A DNA stretch of 53,152 nt from Acetobacteraceae bacterium (GCA_021732665.1 JAKFUL010000040.1:1-53152), one strand, 5' to 3'; positions 23,862 to 32,051 are shown, numbered from the stretch's first letter. Notes: generated by a model from the letters alone, not told the origin. Numbers and translations are program-made.

Positions 23862-26800
23862 TCATCGCGCCACCGCGCCGAGGGCAAAGGAGCGCAGGTC
23901 GCGCTGCGCGGTGCGGAAGACGGCGTCCTGGCGGTGCTGCTTCTCCGCCGCCAGCTGCGGCACCCGCCTGGTCACCCATTCGCCGAGCGAGAGGGCGGAG
24001 ACCCGGCCCTCGCCATCGGTGGCCGCGCGGCCGGCCATGCCCTCGCGCACCGCGAAGGCGAAGACGCCGTTGCGCTCGTCATAGGAATCGAGCGCCTCCT
24101 GCACCGAGGAACTCGCCGCCAGCAGAAAGCGCCCGGTTTCGTTGCCGAGTGCGGCCAGGCTGTCGATGGTGACCTGCCCGGCATGGCAGGTGTCGATGAA
24201 CAGGAAGCCATCGCGGGCGCGGATGCGGGCCAGGGCGGCCACCATGGTGTTCTCGTCCAGCGCCGAATTGCGCATCGCACCCGCGTCGGTGACGCTGGCG
24301 GTCTCGTGCGGCAGGAAGAGGAAGCGGCGGTCGGGCTCGGTGCGCACGCCATGGCCGGCGAGGTAGAGCACGAAGGTGTCCTCCGGCCGGGCGATCTGCG
24401 CCGTGGCGGCCAGGGCGGCCAGGATATTGGAGCGGGTGGCGTCGCGGTTGAGCAGGGTGGTGGCGAGGACCTCGCGGAACACCCCGGCGGCCCGCGCCCG
24501 CAGCACCTCCACCACCGTGCGGGCATCGGCCACCGCGAAGCGCAGGTTGAGGTCGCCGATGCGGTATTCATCCACGCCCACCGCCACGATGATCAGGCGG
24601 CCGGCGCCGGGTGGCGGCGCTGCCTCGCCGGCGCGGCGCAGCTCCATGGCCGGGCCTTCGGCGAAGAGCGACCGGTCATCGGCATAAAGCCGGGCGGAGA
24701 CGCGGTTCGGCCCGGGGTCGAGCGGCACCTCCACGGTATTGGCCCCGGCGGCCGCCACGCCGCGCACGGCGATGCGGTCATTGACCATGACGTCGAGCGG
24801 CCCCAGCCCCATGCCGCGATCGGTGACGGAAAAACCCAGCCGCAGGGCGGAGGCCCCGCCGGGCAGCTCGCCGCCGCTCCAGGCCACGGGCAGGCAGACC
24901 TCGCCCACCACGGCGCAGGCCTGGCCGGCGACCAGGGTGGGCAGGCGGCCGATGCGGCTGCGCACCTCGCCCAGGTCGTTCATCCGCGCCATGGTCAGCG
25001 CCCTGTCGCCCAGCAGCCGCGCGCGCACGGCGGCGGGGGCATAGAGCGCGCGATAGGCCTGCTGGAAGCTGGCCCATTCCGGCGTCTGCGCCCGGCCGTT
25101 GTTCAGGTGCACGCCCACCAGGTCCTGCCCGCCCTGGGCGGCGTGGTCGAACAGCCCCTCGGGCGTCCAGAGCACCCAGCGCTGGGCATCGGCATGGACG
25201 AAGAGCGCGCCGCGCTCGGCCAGGCGGCCATTGGTTTCGTACCAGCGGATGGTGCCGTCGCCGAGTGCGGCCACGGCCAGGCCATCGAGCGCCACCACGC
25301 CCCAGACCGCGCCGGGGGTGGCGATCTGGTCGACCAGCCGCCCGCTGCGGTCATACAGCCGCAGGAAGGTGTCGGTGCCTAGCAGAAAGCTTTCCTCGTT
25401 GGGCGCGATGGCGAGGCTGCGGCTGTACTCGCCCTCATTGATCCGCAGCGCCACATTGCCCAGGCGCGGGCGGTCGCGGTTCTGCCAGTCGGTCACGGTC
25501 AGCCGCGGCGCCTGGGTGCGTGCCGTGACCAACCCGTCGCCCATCCCGCGGGCGAGCCGGCTGGCCTGGGCATTGAACAGCAAGGCCGGGCCGCCTGCGC
25601 GCAGGATGATCCGCAGGGTCTGGCCATCGGCGCTGGCGGCCAGGCTGAAGGCGGTATTGCGGAAATCGCCGCCCGGGGGGCTGGGCGGCTGGGCCAGGCT
25701 GCCATCGGGGGCAAGCCGGCCCCAGCCCGGATCGGCGGCGGCGAAGGCCAGCCCGCCGCCGGGCAGCGGCAGCAATTGCGCGATGGCGTCGCGCCCGGCG
25801 GGGATGTCGCGGAACGGGCCAAGGCCGAAATCGGCCCAGCGGCGGATCAGGAAATTGGCCGTGCCCGGCGCCGCGTTGGCGGCCCTGGCATAGCCCGCGG
25901 CATGCAGCTGCACGCCGCCCCGGCCATCGCTGGCCCAGGCCACGGCGGGCAGGCCCTCGCCGCTCAGGCCCGTGGTGTCGGGGGTGAGGATGGTGCGCAG
26001 GTCGGCGGCCATCAGGATATCGACCCGCAGCCGGTCCTCATAGCCGATGGCGATCAACGCGCCGTCGGGCGAGAAGGCGAGGCCATAGGGCCGGGCGCCG
26101 GGCACGGGCTGGCGCTCGGCGATGCGCCGCCCGGCGCCGTCATAGAGCCTGATCCTGCCATCGGCTGAGCTTGCGGCCAGCCGCCCTGCCCCGTCGAAGG
26201 CGACCATCCGGGCGGCGCCCTGCCAGCCCTGGCTGTCCTCGGCCAGCAGCCGCCCGGTCGCGGCGTCCCAGATCCGGATGCCGGCGCGGCCGCCCAGTGC
26301 CGCCGCCACCCGCCCGCCATCGGGTGAGACGGCGAGATGCTGGATGGGCGCGGGCTGGCCGGGCAGCCGCGCCAGCATCCGTCCGCTGGCGGTGTCGAAG
26401 AGATAGACCGAGAAACTGCCATCCCAGGCCGCGCCGGTATGGCCGCCGACGAAGGCCCGCGCGCCATCGGGCGACAGCGCCACGGCATAGAGCTCGCCCT
26501 CATCGCCCGGGCCGATGGGTGGGCGCAGCACGCCAAGCGGCGTGCCCTCGGGCAGCGACCACAGCCGCAACGTCTTGTCGTCGGAGACCGAGGCGAGGAC
26601 GCGGCCCGCCGCGTCGGTGGCAAGGCGTGAGACGGGGGCGGTGTGGGCGCCGGCCTCCACTCGCAGGATGGGCGCCTGGGGCGGCGGCAGGCCCGCGGGC
26701 TGTGGTGACAGGGCGGGCGCCGCCGTCACGGCCTGTGAGGGCGGCACGATCACGCCGCGCGCGGGCGCCGCCGGCGGCTGGCCGGGCTTGGGCACCGTCT

Positions 26801-26867
26801 GCCCCAGCACCGCCAGCGGCGCCAGCAGCGCGACCATGATCCCAAGCCGGAGTGCCCAGGCCTTCAT
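23862..26867 (-). CDS. Secreted WD40-repeat protein with C-terminal caspase-like (peptidase C14) domain
   Basis: The 1001-residue product has an N-terminal signal peptide (MKAWALRLGIMVALLAPLA, cleavage near VLGQ), so the protein should reach the periplasm or beyond. Residues about 70-560 are a beta-propeller of WD40-type repeats (SVSDDKTLRLWSLPEG is a textbook unit). A linker leads to a caspase-like domain (about 755-960) starting RLIIVAVGVDEY, with catalytic His839 in YLAGHG and Cys894 in DTCHAG. The dyad looks intact. Such metacaspase/orthocaspase-like proteases usually cut after basic residues. It is 25 nt after a lipoprotein gene and 34 nt before vgrG, on the same strand. A T6SS effector, processing or stress role is possible but not shown. 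Confidence 0.88.
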   Translation of the reverse strand: MKAWALRLGIMVALLAPLAVLGQTVPKPGQPPAAPARGVIVPPSQAVTAAPALSPQPAGLPPPQAPILRVEAGAHTAPVSRLATDAAGRVLASVSDDKTLRLWSLPEGTPLGVLRPPIGPGDEGELYAVALSPDGARAFVGGHTGAAWDGSFSVYLFDTASGRMLARLPGQPAPIQHLAVSPDGGRVAAALGGRAGIRIWDAATGRLLAEDSQGWQGAARMVAFDGAGRLAASSADGRIRLYDGAGRRIAERQPVPGARPYGLAFSPDGALIAIGYEDRLRVDILMAADLRTILTPDTTGLSGEGLPAVAWASDGRGGVQLHAAGYARAANAAPGTANFLIRRWADFGLGPFRDIPAGRDAIAQLLPLPGGGLAFAAADPGWGRLAPDGSLAQPPSPPGGDFRNTAFSLAASADGQTLRIILRAGGPALLFNAQASRLARGMGDGLVTARTQAPRLTVTDWQNRDRPRLGNVALRINEGEYSRSLAIAPNEESFLLGTDTFLRLYDRSGRLVDQIATPGAVWGVVALDGLAVAALGDGTIRWYETNGRLAERGALFVHADAQRWVLWTPEGLFDHAAQGGQDLVGVHLNNGRAQTPEWASFQQAYRALYAPAAVRARLLGDRALTMARMNDLGEVRSRIGRLPTLVAGQACAVVGEVCLPVAWSGGELPGGASALRLGFSVTDRGMGLGPLDVMVNDRIAVRGVAAAGANTVEVPLDPGPNRVSARLYADDRSLFAEGPAMELRRAGEAAPPPGAGRLIIVAVGVDEYRIGDLNLRFAVADARTVVEVLRARAAGVFREVLATTLLNRDATRSNILAALAATAQIARPEDTFVLYLAGHGVRTEPDRRFLFLPHETASVTDAGAMRNSALDENTMVAALARIRARDGFLFIDTCHAGQVTIDSLAALGNETGRFLLAASSSVQEALDSYDERNGVFAFAVREGMAGRAATDGEGRVSALSLGEWVTRRVPQLAAEKQHRQDAVFRTAQRDLRSFALGAVAR

Positions 26868-26892
26868 CGCCCGAAGCTCCCCGATGCGTGGC

Positions 26893-27867
26893 TCAGGATG
26901 TCAACTCGAAGCCGCCGGACGAGGCCAGGCGCTCGGCGCTGCCGACCGAGGTGGTGAAGGTGTCGCGGCGGGCGAGGTTGGTGGCGGCCAGAGAGCGCAC
27001 ATCGCTGCCCGCGGCCGGTTGTTCGAGGGCCGAGCGCGGCGCGGCGAAGGCATCGGCCGGCGCATAGCCGCGCACGCCACTGGCGGTCTCGACCTGGGCG
27101 AAACCGGGCGGGCCGGGGCGCACCGCCACGACTTCGCGCGCGTCGATCCGGGCGATCTGCGGGCTGTTGGGCTGCGGCGAGAAGACCACGTTGACGTTGC
27201 GGCGCGGCGCCACGCGGATCGGCGGCGGCGCGCCGACGGCGGCCAGGCCCACCTTGCCGCCGGGCACCACCGCGTCGATCGCGCTGTCGAACTCGGCGCC
27301 ACGGGTGCCGATGCGGCCGTTGATGGTCTGGGCCAGGGCGATGTCGCCATTGGCACGCTGGCGGAGTTCGGCCAGCTGCTGGGTGGCGACCTCGCGGTTC
27401 AACCGGCCGTCGCGCACCGCCTGGCGGATCTGCTCGGCCGCGCGCAGGCGGCAGTCGAAGAGCTGGTCGAAGGCGATCTGGGTGCGGTCGATCTCGGCAT
27501 TCTCGCGTTGCAGGTCATTGGCGATCTGCGCGTTGACGCCGGCCTGGTCGCGTTGCTGGCGTTGCAGGGCGGCGTAGTAGCCCACCGCCGCACCGCCCGC
27601 GCCGCCCACCGCCGCGCCGACCAGCGCCCCCTGCCAGCGCCCGGTGGCCAGGCCGCCGATCAGCGCGCCGGTCAGGGCGCCCACGGCGGCGCCGCGCACG
27701 ATGTCCTCGCCGAAGAAATTGCCGGTGCTGTCGAGCTGTACCAGCTGCATCCGGCAGGCATCGCGCCCGTCATCATTGCCAATTCTGCCGACCTGGGTGG
27801 TGCAGCCGGCCAGCACAATTCCGGCGGTGAGGGCGGCGGTGAGGCGATATGATGCTGAGCGTGCCAT
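26893..27867 (-). CDS. Outer-membrane-type lipoprotein with glycine-zipper and SH3-like regions
   Basis: The 324-residue product has a lipoprotein signal with lipobox LAGC (cysteine at residue 22), followed by a hydrophobic glycine-zipper segment (about 60-95, AAVGALTGALIGGLATG and ALVGAAVGGAGGAAVGYY). A coiled-coil-like helix (about 100-190, rich in Gln/Glu/Arg) and a C-terminal SH3-like beta region around IARIDAREVVAV and FAQVETASGVRGYAP come next. It does not resemble TssJ, the usual T6SS lipoprotein. It precedes the caspase-domain gene by 25 nt and may be co-transcribed with it. It could anchor or protect against the secreted caspase, but this is inference; a general envelope role is also possible. 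Confidence 0.75.
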   Translation of the reverse strand: MARSASYRLTAALTAGIVLAGCTTQVGRIGNDDGRDACRMQLVQLDSTGNFFGEDIVRGAAVGALTGALIGGLATGRWQGALVGAAVGGAGGAAVGYYAALQRQQRDQAGVNAQIANDLQRENAEIDRTQIAFDQLFDCRLRAAEQIRQAVRDGRLNREVATQQLAELRQRANGDIALAQTINGRIGTRGAEFDSAIDAVVPGGKVGLAAVGAPPPIRVAPRRNVNVVFSPQPNSPQIARIDAREVVAVRPGPPGFAQVETASGVRGYAPADAFAAPRSALEQPAAGSDVRSLAATNLARRDTFTTSVGSAERLASSGGFELTS

Positions 27868-27996
27868 TTGCGGTCCAATCCCATTCGTTGCGGCACGCTA
27901 ACGTGGCTTGGAGCCGGCTGCATAGGGCAATTGACAGCCCCTACGGGCATTGTAACGCCCCTTGTCACACAAGAGTGATGACGAGGGCGCGCAATC
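27868..27996. other. Junction between ribB and the T6SS-linked lipoprotein gene
   Basis: This 129-bp gap is AT-richer than its surroundings and contains no coding sequence I can support. It separates a housekeeping operon from the T6SS/vgrG island, both read leftwards. GGGGC boxes and partial inverted repeats are present but no convincing terminator or promoter could be chosen. No riboswitch-like FMN element is visible. Confidence 0.5.
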
Positions 27997-29112
27997 TCAG
28001 ACCCCGCCCGCCACCGGCCGGGTTTCCACAACCTCCAGCCCATAGCCCTCGAGGCCCACCACCGGGCGGGGGTGGTTGGACAGGCGGATGATGCTGGACA
28101 GGCCGAGATCGGCCAGGATCTGCGCGCCGATGCCGTAGTCGCGCAGCGCGGGGGAGGCCGCGCGTTCACGCCCGCGGCGGATCTCGGTGCTGATGCCATC
28201 CACCCGGTAGTCGCGCAGCAGCACCACCACGCCGCGGCCTTCGGCGGCGATCATGCGCATGGCGCCATGCAGCTCGCCCGCGCCGGCGCCGCCGACGAGG
28301 TCATGCAGCAGGCTCGCGGCATGCATCCGGGTCAGCACCGGGGCGGGGCCGGAGATGTCGCCCTTGATGAGGGCGAGATGCTCGCCCGGCTCCAGCGGCG
28401 TGGAATAGACCACGGCCTTCCAGGGGCCGCCCACGGCGTGCTGGATCTCGCCCTGCTCGACCCGGGTGACCAGTTTCTCGGTGCGCCGGCGATGGGCGAT
28501 CAGGTCGGCGATGGTGCCGAGCTTGAGGCCGTGATGCTGGGCGAAGGAGACGAGATCGGGCAGGCGGGCCATGGTGCCGTCATCATTCATGATCTCGCAG
28601 ATGACGCCGGAGGGGTTGAGGCCGGCCATGCGGGAAAAATCCACCGCCGCCTCGGTGTGCCCCGCGCGAACCAGCGTGCCGCCATCGCGCGCCACCAGCG
28701 GGAAGACATGGCCGGGCGTCACGATATGCTCGCGCCCCAGATCGGGGTTGATGGCGACGGCGATGGTGCGCGCGCGGTCGGCCGCCGAGATGCCCGTCGT
28801 TACCCCGTCGCGCGCCTCGATGGAGACGGTGAAGGCGGTGGTGTGCCGCGTGCCATTGTGCTGCGCCATCAGCGGCAGGCCCAGCTGTTCCACCCGCGGC
28901 CTTGCCATGGCCAGGCAGATCAGCCCGCGGGCGAAGCGCGCCATGAAGTTCACCGCATCAGCGGTGGCGAATTGCGCGGGGATGACGAGGTCGCCCTCAT
29001 TCTCGCGGTCCTCGTCATCGACGAGGATGAACATCCGGCCCGCCCGCGCCTCCTCCAGCAATTCGGCGGTGGGGGAAAGGAAATCCGCGTAGCGGCTGGT
29101 GACGGTCTTCAA
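27997..29112 (-). CDS. ribB: 3,4-dihydroxy-2-butanone-4-phosphate synthase fused to a degenerate GTP cyclohydrolase II-like domain (RibBX type)
   Basis: The N-terminal domain (about residues 1-205) converts ribulose 5-phosphate to the four-carbon precursor of riboflavin. It keeps the catalytic acidic DDEDRENEGDL loop, HNGTRHTTAF, TPGHVFPL and RAGHTEAAVDF. The C-terminal domain resembles RibA (LIKGDISGPAPVLTRMH, LRDYG, RLSNHP), but where RibA has the three zinc cysteines (SECLTGD...CDCG) this protein has HAASLLHDLVGGAGAG, so the zinc site is lost. The domain is also shortened. Such fusions are known in alphaproteobacteria as RibBX. A separate RibA is therefore needed elsewhere. The TTG start overlaps the ribE stop (TTGA). 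Confidence 0.93.
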   Translation of the reverse strand: MKTVTSRYADFLSPTAELLEEARAGRMFILVDDEDRENEGDLVIPAQFATADAVNFMARFARGLICLAMARPRVEQLGLPLMAQHNGTRHTTAFTVSIEARDGVTTGISAADRARTIAVAINPDLGREHIVTPGHVFPLVARDGGTLVRAGHTEAAVDFSRMAGLNPSGVICEIMNDDGTMARLPDLVSFAQHHGLKLGTIADLIAHRRRTEKLVTRVEQGEIQHAVGGPWKAVVYSTPLEPGEHLALIKGDISGPAPVLTRMHAASLLHDLVGGAGAGELHGAMRMIAAEGRGVVVLLRDYRVDGISTEIRRGRERAASPALRDYGIGAQILADLGLSSIIRLSNHPRPVVGLEGYGLEVVETRPVAGGV

Positions 29113-29717
29113 CGATTGTACTCCACGAGCCGGGCGACATAGCGCGCCAGGGTATCGACCTCGAAATTCACCCGATCGCCGGGTTGCAGCGTGCCGAAGG
29201 TGGTGTGGGCGGCGGTGTGGGGGATGATGTTCACCCCGAAATCATCGCCTTCAACCTCATTGACGGTCAACGAGACGCCGTCCAGCGCCACGCTGCCCTT
29301 GGAGGCGACATGGCGGGCCAGGCCACCTTGCAGGCGGAAGCGCCAGCGCACCGAGGCGTTCTCGGGCGTGGCCTCCAGCACCTCGGCCACCGCATCGACA
29401 TGGCCCGCCACGATATGCCCGCCGAGTTCATCACCCAGGCGCAGGCTGCGCTCCAGGTTCACCCGGCTGCCGGGGCGCCAGCCGCCGAGCGTGGATTTGG
29501 CCAGGGTCTCGGCCGAGGCGTCGACGGCGAATTCGTCGGCGCCGAGCCGTACCACGGTGAGGCAGACGCCGGAGCAGCAGATGGAGGCGCCCAGTGCCGT
29601 GGCCGGTTCGGCCAGGAAGGCGGGGGCCACGCCGATCACCACGCGCATGTCGTGGCCGCCGCCGATGGGCTGCACCTCGCGCACGGTGCCCAGGGCGGTG
29701 ACGATGCCGGTAAACAT
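29109..29717 (-). CDS. ribE: Riboflavin synthase, alpha subunit
   Basis: Riboflavin synthase dismutates two molecules of 6,7-dimethyl-8-ribityllumazine into riboflavin and a pyrimidine. The 202-residue product begins with the invariant MFTGIV and is a tandem repeat of two lumazine-binding barrels. The first contains GASICCSGVCLTVV and the second GHIVAGHVDAVAEV, KGSVALDGVSLTVNEV and FGVNIIPHTAAHTT. The length matches the family. It starts 6 nt after ribD and overlaps ribB by 4 nt, as expected for a translationally coupled riboflavin operon. The lumazine synthase ribH, which makes its substrate, is not in this window. Confidence 0.97.
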   Translation of the reverse strand: MFTGIVTALGTVREVQPIGGGHDMRVVIGVAPAFLAEPATALGASICCSGVCLTVVRLGADEFAVDASAETLAKSTLGGWRPGSRVNLERSLRLGDELGGHIVAGHVDAVAEVLEATPENASVRWRFRLQGGLARHVASKGSVALDGVSLTVNEVEGDDFGVNIIPHTAAHTTFGTLQPGDRVNFEVDTLARYVARLVEYNR

Positions 29718-29723
29718 GGGCGG

Positions 29724-30818
29724 TCAGTCCTCTTCGTATTCGCTTAAGCTGTCAGCCCCCAGGGCCCGGCTTGCCACACGTGAGTATCTGGGCATTTGCG
29801 CGAGTTGCGCCAGCCCGAGCGGGCCGATGGCGGGAAATCCCTCGGAACCCATCACGCCGGCGGCGTGGAACCAGAGGATACGCTGCACCAGCCGCGCGCG
29901 CAAAAGCCCGGCCGCGAGGGCGGCACCGCCCTCGGCGAAGACGCGCGTCACGCCGCGCTGGGCCAAGGCCTGCAGCGCCGCGCGGGCATCGAGGCCGCCA
30001 TCGCCGCGCGGGGCGGTGATCACCTCCACCCCGGCGGCGAGATAGGGGGCGAGTGCCGCCGGGCGATGGCCGGGGCCGGTGACCAGCCAGGTCGGGGTTT
30101 CGCGCGCGGTGGTGACCAGGCGGGTGGTGAGCGGCGTCCGCAGCCGGCTGTCGAAGACCACGCGGGGCGGGCTGGGCAGGCCCAGGGCGCGGACCGTCAG
30201 CTCCGGGTCATCGGCCAGCGCGGTGCCGCTGCCCACCAGCACGACATCGTGGCGGGCGCGGGCGGCGTGGACCTCGCGCCGCGCTTCCGGGCCGGTGATC
30301 CAGCGGCTTTCGCCCGTGGCGGTGGCGATGCGGCCATCCAGCGTGCTCGCCAGCTTGAGGGTGACCATGGGCAGGCCCTGCGTGACACGGCGCAGGAAGC
30401 CGGCCTGGGCGCGGCGGGCTTCCGCGCCCAACAGGCCCTCCTCCACCGCGATGCCGGCGCTTCGCAGGCGGGCGAAGCCGCGGCCATCCACCCGGCTATC
30501 CGGGTCGCGCATCGCGCAGACCACGCGGGTGATGCCGGCCTGGATCAGCGCGTCGCAGCACGGCGCGGTGCGGCCGTGATGGGAACAGGGTTCGAGCGTG
30601 ACATAGGCGGTGGCGCCGCGCGCCGCCTGCCCTGCCCTGTCCAGCGCCTGGGTTTCGGCATGCGGCCGGCCGCCCGGCTGGGTCCAGCCGCGGGCGATGA
30701 CGCGGCCGTCCTTTACCAGCACGCAGCCCACGGCGGGGTTGGGCCAGGTATTGCCCAGGCCGCGGGAAGCCACGGCCAGTGCCGCCCGCATATGGGCCAG
30801 ATCATCCTCATCAGGCAT
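29724..30818 (-). CDS. ribD: Bifunctional pyrimidine deaminase/reductase RibD
   Basis: RibD carries out the second and third steps of riboflavin synthesis. The N-terminal deaminase (about 1-145) has zinc ligands His53 and Cys78/Cys87 with Glu55 as the proton shuttle (GGRPHAETQALD, EPCSHHGRTAPCC). The C-terminal reductase (about 150-364) shows LKLASTLDGRIAT, SRWITGPEARREVHAARARH and the NADPH-binding VFAEGGAALAAGLL. Length 364 is standard. It starts 3 nt after the nrdR stop. The gene order nrdR-ribD-ribE-ribB is a conserved alphaproteobacterial arrangement. Confidence 0.97.
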   Translation of the reverse strand: MPDEDDLAHMRAALAVASRGLGNTWPNPAVGCVLVKDGRVIARGWTQPGGRPHAETQALDRAGQAARGATAYVTLEPCSHHGRTAPCCDALIQAGITRVVCAMRDPDSRVDGRGFARLRSAGIAVEEGLLGAEARRAQAGFLRRVTQGLPMVTLKLASTLDGRIATATGESRWITGPEARREVHAARARHDVVLVGSGTALADDPELTVRALGLPSPPRVVFDSRLRTPLTTRLVTTARETPTWLVTGPGHRPAALAPYLAAGVEVITAPRGDGGLDARAALQALAQRGVTRVFAEGGAALAAGLLRARLVQRILWFHAAGVMGSEGFPAIGPLGLAQLAQMPRYSRVASRALGADSLSEYEED

Positions 30819-30821
30819 GGC

Positions 30822-31274
30822 TCAGCTCTTGTCGAGCGCGCCCAGAAACGCCTGGAAATCGCGGGCCTCGGAGAAATTCTGGTAGACCGAGGCGAAGCGC
30901 ACATAGGCCACCTGGTCCACGCCCTTGAGCGTGTCCATGACGATCTCGCCGACGCGCCGCGAGGGGATTTCGGCCTCGGTCTCGGTTTCCAGCCGGCGCT
31001 GGATGCCGTTCACGATGCGCTCGATGCGGTCCTCGTCGAAGGGCCGCTTGCGCATGGCGATGCGGATGGAGCGGGAGAGCTTGTCGCGGTCGAAGGGCAC
31101 GCGGCGGCCATCGGTCTTCACGATGGTGAGGTCGCGCAGCTGGACGCGTTCGAAGGTGGTGAAGCGGTTGCCGCAGGGCTGGCAGAAGCGCCGGCGGCGG
31201 ATGGCCAGGCCATCCTCGGCCGGGCGGCTGTCCTTCACCTGGGTTTCTTCGTTTCCGCAGAAGGGGCAGCGCAT
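30822..31274 (-). CDS. nrdR: Transcriptional repressor NrdR
   Basis: NrdR is a zinc-ribbon/ATP-cone repressor that senses (d)ATP and controls ribonucleotide reductase genes by binding NrdR boxes. The 150-residue product has the zinc ribbon Cys3, Cys6, Cys31, Cys34 ([34 protein letters not shown]) and the ATP cone from about residue 49 ([19 protein letters not shown]). It is full length. It starts 9 nt after the small gene upstream and ends 3 nt before ribD. It is usually found between glyA and ribD in alphaproteobacteria, as here. Confidence 0.97.
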   Translation of the reverse strand: MRCPFCGNEETQVKDSRPAEDGLAIRRRRFCQPCGNRFTTFERVQLRDLTIVKTDGRRVPFDRDKLSRSIRIAMRKRPFDEDRIERIVNGIQRRLETETEAEIPSRRVGEIVMDTLKGVDQVAYVRFASVYQNFSEARDFQAFLGALDKS

Positions 31275-31283
31275 GGTGTGCTC

Positions 31284-31694
31284 TCAGGGGTTGCTTCGCG
31301 CGGCGCGCAGCGCCTGGAGGATGATCTGCGCCTCTTCGATCTGTTTCTGCAAGGCCAGCATCTCGGCGGCGCGCAACTTCGCATCGGTATATTTTCCGGT
31401 GCTGCTGGCGAACCCCAGAAAACCCAGGAAGAGGCCGAGGACGGACAGCTTGCCGCTGGCATCGGCAATGGCCACGAAAAACCCAGCAAACCCCAGGAGC
31501 ATTTCAAGGAGCGGCCCGGACCAGCCGCCATCCGGTTCCGCCGAACGGGCATATTCCATGTATAGGCCCAGACGCCCGGCCCATGCCTTCTGGAGTTTCG
31601 GATCCAGCGCCAAGCCGGTGGCGTGATCCGCCTCGAAATCCGCCAGATCGGCAAGAATGGCGTCGCGGCTGAGCTTGATCGCTGGCGCCGGCAA
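31284..31694 (-). CDS. Small predicted membrane protein, function unknown
   Basis: A 136-residue protein not recognised. An N-terminal charged helical region (LSRDAILADLADFEADHATG) is followed by a hydrophobic stretch that could form one or two membrane segments (about 65-100: LLEMLLGFAGFFVAIADA, LGLFLGFLGFA). A C-terminal charged helix (MLALQKQIEEAQIILQALR) looks coiled-coil-like. The first codon in this frame is TTG at 31694, 6 nt after the stop of the upstream gene and without a clear ribosome-binding site, so the start is uncertain. It sits with its neighbour between glyA and nrdR, where these genes are normally adjacent, and is likely co-transcribed with nrdR. Confidence 0.6.
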   Translation of the reverse strand: MPAPAIKLSRDAILADLADFEADHATGLALDPKLQKAWAGRLGLYMEYARSAEPDGGWSGPLLEMLLGFAGFFVAIADASGKLSVLGLFLGFLGFASSTGKYTDAKLRAAEMLALQKQIEEAQIILQALRAARSNP

Positions 31695-31700
31695 ACCGGG

Positions 31701-32024
31701 TCAGTCGGGGCGCTGGAAACTGCGCGTGATCGCGTCGTTCAGGCGGAGCGAGCGCTTGTATGTCGCTTCCCGTTCCCGGCTGATCTGCGCGGTCTCAACC
31801 CGCAGCGCCACCATGCGGACGATGAAATAGGCCAGCATCATCACCGCCACCATGGGAAGCGCGGTGGCCAACCGTTGGCCGAACGCCCCAGGAAGGGCGA
31901 AAGCCACCGACACGACAAAGGCAATGACGGCCATGGCCAATGCCTCAGGCAGGATGACGGCCATGACACCCGACCGTGGCTTTCCCAAACCGAAGAGTGA
32001 CAGTGCGGACCTCATGTTGGCCAT
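31701..32024 (-). CDS. Small predicted membrane protein, function unknown
   Basis: A 107-residue protein not recognised, starting MANMRSALSLFGLGKPRSG. It has two likely membrane segments (about residues 25-45, VILPEALAMAVIAFVVSVAF, and about 55-75, ALPMVAVMMLAYFIVRM). A charged C-terminal helix with QISREREATYKRSLRLND ends in SFQRPD. I chose the ATG at 32024, preceded by AAGAGGT about 10 nt upstream, over an upstream extension that lacks hydrophobic character and enters glyA. A candidate promoter lies just upstream. It forms a pair with the next small membrane-protein gene. Confidence 0.65.
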   Translation of the reverse strand: MANMRSALSLFGLGKPRSGVMAVILPEALAMAVIAFVVSVAFALPGAFGQRLATALPMVAVMMLAYFIVRMVALRVETAQISREREATYKRSLRLNDAITRSFQRPD

Positions 32025-32051
32025 CGCGGCAACCTCTTGACCAGTTGGGAA

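Noticed and set aside
26893..27867. TssJ assignment for the lipoprotein
   Set aside because: It is too long and has glycine-zipper and SH3-like parts instead of the TssJ transthyretin-like fold pattern.
27868..29112. FMN riboswitch in the riboflavin operon
   Set aside because: No RFN-like conserved helices are visible around the rib genes, which are tightly packed with overlaps.
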